Below, piece after piece: positions 60,601-64,000 of a stretch of DNA of 64,000 bases. Position numbers and translations under genes: made by a program. This DNA is from Ligula intestinalis. Taxonomy: Eukaryota > Platyhelminthes > Cestoda > Diphyllobothriidea > Diphyllobothriidae. Numbering within the stretch: the first letter of the stretch is position 1; the number at the start of each line of letters is the position of its first letter. The stretch is taken from assembly GCA_036362985.1 (NCBI GenBank), contig JAYGXS010000001.1:43253134-43317133 (forward strand), read 5' to 3'. Under the pieces are notes generated by a model. The model was given only the letters and a program-made list of their open reading frames with translations, had not been told where the DNA came from and searched no databases.

Positions 60601-63600
60601 GGAATTGGCATAATTTCTTCGCAGTGCTGCCGCGTGTTCGGCAATTCGCGTCTTGGGAAGTTGAAAATGGTTATAGCTGTAAGATTTATTGGTACCATAA
60701 ATGTCGGGAGAGCTCCTCAGTTACAACCCGTCATTGCATTAAGGTCCACAAATGAGAAAAACACGAAATTGAAAATATTCAGAAAGGTCATAGGTCCTAG
60801 TCAGGTAGAGAAAGAAAGTTAAAATAAAATTGGAGGAAGAAAACAGGGAATTGAGTTGTGGGGAATATTGGGCTGGGGAATGTGCGAATCTGGGGCCTGT
60901 GGTTACCAAGGTAAGACAAGGTTAACCACGTGCTCCAACTGTTTGCAGAGGTCCGGTTTAAAGCGTCTAATATAAGCAGCTTCCAGGTAACACAAGATTC
61001 GAGATGTTCGTGCTCGAAAAAGAACTAGGAAAGAAGTTATAGGATCTACCGAATGACCCGTGTCCAGTAGGTGTTCAGTGATAGAGGAACGAGGAGAACG
61101 GTTTTCTTGCTTAAATAACCAGCTAGGTAGATGTTCCTTGGCTCTGGTTGCCAATTGTCTTTGCGTACGCCCTATGTACTTGCATCCACAAGTGCAAATG
61201 AATTCGTAAACGCAATTAGAGGTGGCGTGCAAAGGAAAGGCATCCTTGACACAAGGAGTCGGGAGGGGCTTTGTTCGAGAGCAAAATATGAGTTGTGCGG
61301 CGTAATAGGTTCTTTCTATGGTCTTGAGCAAGCGCCTCTTGATAGTGTTTAGGACGTTATCCCCCTTGAAGATCAAGGGTATAAATACTGGCTTCTTCGG
61401 GGCTAATTGTTCACTCATTTTGGGTCGTAGAGGTTTACTATATTTGTCTATAAACTGAGGTGGATATCCACGCTTCAGTAAAGTAGCTTTGAGACAACCT
61501 AACTCTACGTCCAAAGTATCGACAGAACATATTTTTCTAGTCCTCTGGAAAAGGTTACAAATCATTGAATGGGAACAAAACTTAGAAAATGTAAGTACTG
61601 ACCTTTCCAGGTTTTCTTGTTGAAGACTCTCCGTGAAATGGAGCCATCTGTCTGTCTGGACAAGTGGACGTCAAGGAAGGAAAGTTGGTTATCACGTTGC
61701 AGTTCCATAGTAAATTTTATCTTCGGATGTAGCTTGTTCATAGTGGACAGCAATTCCTCGGCTTCTTTCAGGTTCTCCACGATCGTAAAAACATCGTCTA
61801 CATATCGTCTGTAGATTGTTGTGTGCTTCAATTCTGGGAGTACTTTTCCTTCCAGATGGCCCATAAATATGTCTGCAAAGGTTGGTCCGAGTGTACTACC
61901 CATTGCGACTCCGTCAATTTGTCTATACAGTTGGCCATTGAACAGAAATTGGACATTTTTAGTACAACGTTGTAGTAAATTCCGTAGTAATTGTGGGGAC
62001 AGGCGTGTGTCGGATGAATAAGCACAGATAATATCAATGGTTTCATCCAACGGCACGTTAGTAAACAGGGACTCCACGTCCAGGGATAGCATGCATTTGT
62101 CTTGTAAATTGAGCTGGCTGATCTCGTCGATAAACTGGCAACTATCTTTTAATGTAAATTTGGAAAATCTTTGGTGAATTGGTTCTAATTCCTTAACTAG
62201 CCGATGACTAGGACCTATGACCTTTCTGTATATTTTCAATTTCGTGTTTTTCTCATTCGTGGACCTTAATGCAATGAGGGGTTGTAACTGAGGAGCTTTC
62301 CCGAAGTTTATGGTACCAATAAATCTTAGAGCTATAACCATTTTTCAAGTTCTCTCCGGGAACAGCATGCTTCACAGTTCTAAAACAGCACCTTTTCTTG
62401 GGAAGTCTTCTAGTTTTTCGACGTATCTGGTTTGTCCACAACTACACTAGATCCTATAGACGACTCCCGATGTTCCTTGCCGTAGCAGTGGGTATTTTGG
62501 TTTAATTATCTCACGTCTTATGGTTGCCTCCTGCTTGTATGCGACTCCGAACCCAAGTGGTGCTAGAAGGCGTCTGATGGCCTCTTACAAGTTTTTGACG
62601 TACGGAACCGCACTTTATTAGTCGGTGGGGGGAGTAGAGATGGTTTCATTTAATCCACTTGTGATAAACGATGCTATCAAACCCACAGCTCTCGGTGGCG
62701 TCTAGTAGTTCAGGCGATTATCGCTTTGGTAGTACTAAAGCCTTCCCCTTACTGGCTTGGATTTGAATTCAACCAAGGGCACCGAGTTTTTCACAAGTGA
62801 GTCAAAGGAATTATTCAAATCTGCCAAAACTCCCCTGCTTCTACGAAATAACTGGGTATTTTCGAACACACATGTCACCTGTCATGGCAAGGTTAAATTA
62901 ATTTCCAAATTACCATCCATCTGCAGCAGAGAATAAGCCGTGCTGGCAGTCACTATGGACGCCGTTCCTGCATGACGCACTTTTGCACTGGTTTTTCGTT
63001 AGGGCCTTCTGTCAAGGCCAGATGGAAGGGTGCGGTAGGTGCTAGGATACGAAGCTTTCAAACCAGTATCCAAGTATCAAATTGATAGATAAAGCAGCGT
63101 TTAGCTCAACAGAAATAATCCTTCTAATGCCGACACCTCTAGTAAGATTCTTTATACCCTTACTTTTGCAGATGAAACCTGGTCAATGGCCAGTGAGGCG
63201 TGGTCAACCGACGTGCTTGCCTCCGACACAGAGTCTATCAATCGGGGTGGCGCCAGTATAGGTGGTGGTGCAAGTAGTACTGCACAATCCTCCATTCCCA
63301 CTCTCCCATCCATATCCGTCTCCGCCTCTGCCATGGTGGCGTCAAACAGCGCTGCAATATGCCACCCAAACGCACCTTTCAGACCTGGATTGCACACTCG
63401 CTGCCAGCAGACCTCTTCTCCCACTCAGCGCCTCCTAACTGCCTCTACTGGCACCAACTCCTCCTTCCAACCACCCAGTGCCTCTAACCGCCTTCGACGT
63501 CGTCGCCGGCGCCACCATCACCATCACCACTACCACCAATTTGGCGACCATGCGCATGTTGGTGGTGGTGGACTCCCTGAAAGTCAAAGGCCCTTTGATG

Positions 63601-63710
63601 GCTCACCCAACTCCTCTAGCGGCCGCTGCCGCTACCAACAGCACCAGCGCAACAGAACTCTTTCACCTTTAGTCCAGTCGTCCCATCCACTTCTCGCAAC
63701 TCCCGCAGAG
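26740..63710 (+). CDS. GAPVD1: GAPVD1 / GAPex-5 / RME-6 orthologue, 3' partial (8 exons)
   Basis: Endosomal regulator: in animals it has an N-terminal RasGAP-like domain and a C-terminal VPS9 domain that activates Rab5. Exons 26740-27660, 35474-35806, 39303-39381, 49328-49553, 51531-52141, 54313-54906, 58307-59122 and 63172-63710 join in phase with no stop, giving 1373 codons. The N-terminus follows the family's register ([38 protein letters not shown] resembles ALVNKFIGYLKQNTYCFP of the human protein). Near residue 1195, [19 protein letters not shown] matches the family motif SETWSTDVLGSD. The middle is low complexity (Ser, Ala, Gly, Glu runs). The VPS9 domain lies past the right edge. The Pro-containing RasGAP core segment is poorly kept. 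Exon junctions are inferred from phase and splice sites. Confidence 0.85.
30210..30821 (-). pseudogene. RTE-like reverse transcriptase core
   Basis: An open frame of 203 codons with fingers/palm motifs [15 protein letters not shown] and the catalytic YADDIALLA. It has no start codon context, and the downstream C-terminal part is in another frame (30444-30187). Confidence 0.75.
31318..32163 (-). pseudogene. RTE-like apurinic-type endonuclease, frameshifted
   Basis: Two frames cover one domain. The first has the [17 protein letters not shown] and HGVAIALSE motifs, the second YAPTS, AGDWNGR and LLGRFGLG. Between them (31657-31605) the frame shifts. Confidence 0.75.
32440..32715 (+). repeat. Interspersed repeat R2, partial copy
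   Basis: Shares TTAGTTTATAGTGGTAG, GTCAAGACAGAG..GAAGACCG and GCCCCCCATTTGT.GC blocks with 36450-36720 and 54935-55160. Confidence 0.55.
32920..33480 (+). repeat. Interspersed repeat R2, long copy
   Basis: Blocks AAGTCAAGAAGACCGGAAAT, CCATAAAGGCC, ATTAAGAAGGAGCC, GGCAACCCTCCAAGCCACGG, ATAGTGAAGAGAGAAATGCG and CTCTCCCCCACTG recur in order at 42170-42620 and 50180-50740. It abuts the 3' end of an RTE-like fragment, as does the 42-kb copy. Confidence 0.65.
33480..34150 (-). mobile_element. RTE-like fragment related to the 42.9-45.6 kb element
   Basis: Across several minus-strand frames: [28 protein letters not shown], then [19 protein letters not shown] and [12 protein letters not shown]. These match the thumb and C-terminal region of the 42.9-kb element. 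Multiple frameshifts and stops. Confidence 0.65.
34230..35473. other. Unassigned part of GAPVD1 intron 1
   Basis: No exon or recognisable element except the pyrimidine-rich acceptor region before 35474. The same holds for 27661-29190 at the start of this intron. Confidence 0.45.
35474..35806 (+). CDS. GAPVD1: GAPVD1 exon 2: end of RasGAP-like domain, residues 308-418
   Basis: Between TTTTCTGCAG and CTC|GTAAGT, phase 0 at both ends, 111 codons. ILRISGA aligns with the helix after the FLR-like region. [14 protein letters not shown] corresponds to the family stretch VVYITYSQLITLV. Confidence 0.8.
35991..36076 (-). repeat. tRNA-like SINE head or tRNA relic
   Basis: Minus strand: A-box TAGCCTAACGGTAGAGC and B-box GGGTTCTACGCCC at tRNA spacing. 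The acceptor stem does not close well, so a functional tRNA is unlikely. Its sequence differs from the SINE-A and SINE-B heads. Confidence 0.45.
36450..36720 (+). repeat. Interspersed repeat R2, partial copy
   Basis: Shares GTTCGACCGTCG..TCGACGATGTTC with 50180-50230, and AAGACACAGTCAAGAAAAC plus GCGCAGGTAGCTGGCGCC with other copies. Confidence 0.55.
37090..37480 (+). mobile_element. RTE-like RT fragment
   Basis: The 128-codon frame contains [32 protein letters not shown] and [17 protein letters not shown]. These have the pattern of the region after the YADD motif in RTE proteins. It is isolated and degenerate, with an equally long antisense frame. Confidence 0.5.
37915..38480 (+). mobile_element. 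RTE-like C-terminal fragment, same family as 29.8-32.2 kb
   Basis: Plus strand: [63 protein letters not shown] and [17 protein letters not shown] correspond in order to the C-terminal region of the minus-strand RTE-like element at 30 kb. Contains stops. Confidence 0.7.
38490..41520. other. Mostly unassigned intron DNA (introns 2 and 3) around GAPVD1 exon 3
   Basis: Apart from exon 3 (39303-39381) nothing is recognised. 40800-41400 is AT-rich. Short ACT/CTA runs occur near 40260-40300. Confidence 0.45.
39303..39381 (+). CDS. GAPVD1: GAPVD1 exon 3, residues 419-444
   Basis: A 79-bp exon between TTTACAG and G|GTAATT, phase 0 in and 1 out. It encodes [20 protein letters not shown], matching the final helix of the GAP region (NFMKSV..LDNLLANLPP in human). 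Supported by phase continuity on both sides. Confidence 0.75.
41530..41720 (+). repeat. Direct repeat pair flanking the RTE-like locus, left copy
   Basis: Blocks CTTCCCAAACCC, CACATTCTATTGG, GTGCTGTGAAGCC, CACGTG and AGGCGTTACTTTACCTGCAC recur in order at 47050-47290. Confidence 0.55.
42010..42115 (+). repeat. 52-bp tandem duplication
   Basis: Two almost identical 52-bp units starting GCAGCATACACAGAAGCAAG at 42014 and 42066. It produces spurious Cys/Leu-rich frames on the minus strand. Confidence 0.8.
42170..42620 (+). repeat. Interspersed repeat R2, copy next to the RTE-like element
   Basis: Shares GGCTGGCGCGA, GAGCGCCATAAAGGCCACAT, GTCAGTTGGCAGACCCTCC, AAGCCACGGCTTTTAGCC and GTGAGGAAAGAAACGCGCCG with 32920-33480 and 50180-50740. 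It lies beyond the 3' end of the RTE-like ORF, so it may be that element's 3' UTR or a SINE sharing its tail. Confidence 0.65.
42931..44568 (-). pseudogene. RTE-like RT plus zinc-finger C-terminus, one in-frame stop
   Basis: Reverse transcriptase with [32 protein letters not shown], catalytic [29 protein letters not shown] and [10 protein letters not shown]. An in-frame TAG at 43693-43695 follows KVKWQKRI, then the same frame continues [24 protein letters not shown] to the end. Two zinc-finger-like motifs follow, each with [19 protein letters not shown] (about 43280) and CPHC..GHLQIH (about 42970). The C-terminal linker is Pro/Thr/Ser-rich. The frame is open upstream of 44568 as well ([20 protein letters not shown]). 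Confidence 0.8.
44714..45214 (-). pseudogene. RTE-like endonuclease domain
   Basis: Open frame with [66 protein letters not shown] and [11 protein letters not shown], the apurinic-type endonuclease motifs ending in the catalytic D-x2-H. It runs out of frame right after IRLQPR, where it is fused to the RT. Confidence 0.8.
45600..47040. other. Unassigned intron 3 DNA
   Basis: No exon. 46000-46500 is rich in short TAG/GTA-type repeats, and 46500-46700 is GC-rich with CCCGGGGACATACCGGGCG-like palindromes. It may be the 5' UTR of the RTE-like element or another repeat. Confidence 0.4.
47050..47290 (+). repeat. Direct repeat pair flanking the RTE-like locus, right copy
   Basis: Partner of 41530-41720, with about 50 extra bases in the middle. 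Confidence 0.5.
47530..48310 (-). mobile_element. Penelope-like fragment, minus strand
   Basis: Minus strand across frames: YFDGLAMGS (48280-48250) as in the RT motif of other PLE copies, then at 47885-47565 a broken GIY-YIG region ([20 protein letters not shown]) resembling the 18-kb copy. Heavily decayed. Confidence 0.55.
48312..48560 (+). mobile_element. Penelope-like RT fragment, plus strand
   Basis: Plus strand: [45 protein letters not shown], a stop, then IDGF. These correspond to the RT segment DLKKLLFYCTLKV..GQFYRQIDGV of the 18-21 kb element. It abuts the oppositely oriented PLE fragment. Confidence 0.6.
48732..48898 (+). repeat. 82-bp tandem duplication
   Basis: Units at 48732-48813 and 48814-48898 are almost identical (CTGATCAGACCGTCTTTAAG start, GACTTATGTGACTG end), differing at a few bases and one to three indels. 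Recent local duplication beside PLE debris. Confidence 0.85.
49328..49553 (+). CDS. GAPVD1: GAPVD1 exon 4, residues 445-519
   Basis: Acceptor CTCTTAG; G from exon 3 plus AT gives Asp, then [12 protein letters not shown]. Donor CCCG|GTTTGT, phase 2. It encodes linker sequence including [19 protein letters not shown] poly-C run follows the donor. Confidence 0.75.
50180..50740 (+). repeat. Interspersed repeat R2, long copy with poly-G
   Basis: Collinear with 32920-33480 and 42170-42620: GCGCCATAAAGGC, TTAAGAAGAAGCCC, GTCAGTTGGCAACCCTCC, AAGCCACGGCTTATAGC and GTGAGGAAAGAAATACGC. A run of G (about 50360-50379) interrupts it. Confidence 0.65.
51531..52141 (+). CDS. GAPVD1: GAPVD1 exon 5, residues 520-723
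   Basis: Acceptor TTCACATAG, donor G|GTACGT. It starts with [11 protein letters not shown] and an acidic stretch, then long Ser/Ala and Gly runs, then [13 protein letters not shown]. Predicted disordered. An ATG at 51532 could mimic a start, but phase 2 joins it to exon 4. Confidence 0.8.
52655..53145 (+). repeat. Interspersed repeat family R1, copy 3
   Basis: Best partner of 6224-6720 (reverse). The match starts near CATTCACAGAGCATC and continues past ATTTGTTTCTAGT. It lies in GAPVD1 intron 5. Confidence 0.65.
53190..53840 (-). mobile_element. Jockey/I-type non-LTR element, 3' fragment
   Basis: Minus strand: [51 protein letters not shown], then [40 protein letters not shown] and HNCQHLL. 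The CPDC..H..H segment at the extreme C-terminus is characteristic of this LINE type. Frame-broken at about 53630. In GAPVD1 intron 5. Confidence 0.7.
54313..54906 (+). CDS. GAPVD1: GAPVD1 exon 6, residues 724-921
   Basis: Acceptor AATCTTCAG, donor ACAG|GTAGCT, phase 1 at both ends. Ser-rich and acidic ([14 protein letters not shown]), with [20 protein letters not shown]. No domain recognised; disordered linker. Confidence 0.8.
54935..55160 (+). repeat. Interspersed repeat R2, partial copy with (CT)n
   Basis: GTTGACTTATGCGTGATTTA, AAGTGGTAGAAG and AAGAAGTCCGGAG..CGATC correspond to 32440-32620. A CT/TC run sits inside it (55045-55076). Confidence 0.5.
55160..58306. other. GAPVD1 intron 6, mostly unassigned
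   Basis: No exon or recognisable element. 57840-58250 is AT-rich and leads to the CTGTTTCTGCAG acceptor. Short frames on both strands lack motifs. Confidence 0.45.
58307..59122 (+). CDS. GAPVD1: GAPVD1 exon 7, residues 922-1193
   Basis: Acceptor TTTCTGCAG, donor GAAC|GTGAGT. Contains an Ala run, a Glu-rich block built from GAG/GAA codons, [19 protein letters not shown] (possible phosphosites), and [12 protein letters not shown], which resembles the family DKLRKFEIRDM just before the WSTDVL motif. Confidence 0.85.
60117..60146 (-). ncRNA. Hammerhead-like core at the Penelope terminus
   Basis: Minus strand: CTGATGA (60140-60146), a purine/pyrimidine segment that can form a weak stem II, GAAA (60117-60120), then CATCAC..TTATTGTCC. 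The GTC at 60093-60095 is a plausible cleavage triplet, with AC..GT closing stem III. PLEs in several animals are known to carry hammerheads in their terminal repeats. Stem I is not evident here. Confidence 0.4.
60660..60815 (+). repeat. Inverted duplicate of the Penelope RT start
   Basis: Plus-strand frame [40 protein letters not shown] mirrors the minus-strand start of the RT at 62345-62195 with about 90 percent identity by eye. It forms an inverted repeat bracketing the PLE coding region. Confidence 0.75.
60903..61565 (-). pseudogene. Penelope linker and GIY-YIG endonuclease
   Basis: After a linker ([20 protein letters not shown]), the Cys-rich [20 protein letters not shown] carries the GIY-YIG core, followed by [11 protein letters not shown] and [13 protein letters not shown]. 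The endonuclease nicks target DNA for reverse transcription. 220 codons without a stop. A one-frame shift separates it from the RT. Confidence 0.8.
61562..62341 (-). pseudogene. Penelope reverse transcriptase (N-terminally truncated)
   Basis: Motifs in order: [20 protein letters not shown] (palm), [20 protein letters not shown], catalytic [12 protein letters not shown], and [10 protein letters not shown]. The upstream RT part is missing, and the first 40 codons are the segment duplicated in inverse orientation at 60660-60815. It ends [17 protein letters not shown] and stop, 4 bases into the next frame. Confidence 0.8.
62480..63171. other. Right part of GAPVD1 intron 7
   Basis: Nothing recognised apart from the CTTACTTTTGCAG acceptor at its end. 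The same holds for 59123-60080 at the left end of this intron. Confidence 0.45.
63172..63710 (+). CDS. GAPVD1: GAPVD1 exon 8, residues 1194-1373
   Basis: Acceptor CTTTTGCAG. C from exon 7 plus AT gives His, then [21 protein letters not shown], the diagnostic match. A His-rich stretch ([12 protein letters not shown]) and Gly/Ser runs follow. Donor GAG|GTTTGT in phase 0, so the gene continues to the right. Confidence 0.85.
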
Positions 63711-63869
63711 GTTTGTCTCTGTTTATCTCCTTACCTGAAAACACACACTCAGCATGGGTTATATGAGTGTTCACAGCAATGGTAGTGGTGCTGAGGGGGG
63801 TGTCAGGGGCTTGTTTTTGTTGTTCACATGAATACGAGGCAATGCTGAAGGCTTTACACTTCTAGCCGC

Positions 63870-64000
63870 TGTGCGGCTGCTGGCGGGGCTCCAGAGTGAG
63901 CCCCTACAGCGGGCCTGTAGCTCAATGGTTAGAGCGTTGGACTTCTGATCAAGATGTAATCACCGCTTCTGTCTAACAAAGTGCTGGGACTAGAGGTATA
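63870..64000 (+). mobile_element. tRNA-derived SINE head, cut by the window edge
   Basis: GGGCCTGTAGCTCAATGGTTAGAGCGTTGGACTTCTGATC (63911-63950) has an intact D-arm/A-box and an anticodon-arm-like stretch. The T-arm is not recognisable. GCTGCTGGCGGGGCTCCAGAG upstream also occurs near 540 next to SINE-B copy 1, so the two share flanking element sequence. Confidence 0.55.

Larger units (their letters stand above)
60080..62480 (-). mobile_element. Penelope-like element, 5'-truncated, in GAPVD1 intron 7
   Basis: Minus strand: RT (62341-61562), GIY-YIG endonuclease (61565-60903), a 3' region with an inverted copy of its own RT start (60660-60815, plus strand), the segment shared with 14360-14650 (60240-60560), and a terminal unit GGGACAATAAATTTATTTATG..CATCAGAG (60090-60150). 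The only clear break in the coding part is a small frameshift where the RT and endonuclease frames overlap at 61562-61565. Antisense to the host gene. Confidence 0.8.

Noticed and set aside
63911..63985. Functional tRNA gene (Arg-like anticodon arm)
   Set aside because: The D-arm is good but the anticodon stem is imperfect and no T-arm with GTTCGANNCC follows; treated as a SINE head. The same reasoning applies to 35991-36076 and 8820-8925.
1..64000. CRISPR arrays, operons, Shine-Dalgarno sites or prophage
   Set aside because: Spliced exons, SINEs and LINEs show a eukaryotic genome; no regularly spaced repeats or polycistronic gene blocks were seen.

Overview
This is nuclear DNA of a multicellular animal, most likely a parasitic flatworm. 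Exons are split by long introns with canonical GT/AG borders, and both introns and intergenic DNA are packed with non-LTR retrotransposons (RTE-like and CR1/jockey-like), Penelope-like elements (PLEs) with GIY-YIG endonucleases, and tRNA-derived SINEs. The repeat mix, including SINEs with a hammerhead-ribozyme-like core as in schistosome Sm-alpha, and a very divergent rhodopsin-type receptor fit a platyhelminth. The low-complexity coding inserts and bloated introns would suit a large-genome tapeworm, but the species cannot be fixed from this sequence.

Three protein-coding loci are recognised, all on the + strand. (1) 1681-9399: five exons encoding the C-terminal nucleotide-binding domain of a mitochondrial-type half ABC transporter closest to ABCB8; the membrane domain lies upstream of the window. 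(2) 11361-12263: an uninterrupted 300-residue, seven-helix rhodopsin-like GPCR with altered DRY and NPxxY motifs. (3) 26740-63710 and beyond the right edge: a GAPVD1 (GAPex-5/RME-6) orthologue. Eight exons join with consistent phase into 1373 codons, covering a strongly diverged N-terminal RasGAP-like domain and a long disordered middle; the expected VPS9 Rab5-exchange domain would be to the right. No functional link between the three loci is apparent.

The rest is repeat. 12.6-26.7 kb is an intergenic repeat field: SINEs, a perfect-TSD palindromic insertion at 15.1-15.3 kb, a PLE carrying a nested CR1-like element (17.9-21.5 kb), a second CR1-like element (22.86-24.58 kb), and direct and inverted repeat pairs (24.7-26.5 kb). 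GAPVD1 introns hold an RTE-like element (29.8-32.2 kb), a better preserved RTE-like element with C-terminal zinc fingers (42.9-45.6 kb), a jockey-like 3' fragment (53.2-53.8 kb), and a 5'-truncated PLE (60.1-62.5 kb). Two further interspersed families without recognisable proteins recur (called R1 and R2 here).

The most interesting signal is a recurring motif, TGATGA + hairpin + GAAA, in the tails of unrelated element classes: two SINE families, PLE termini and a CR1-like tail. In the SINE and PLE copies it can be read as a hammerhead ribozyme core, sometimes with a minimal stem III. All alignments were made by eye; no database search or folding program was run.
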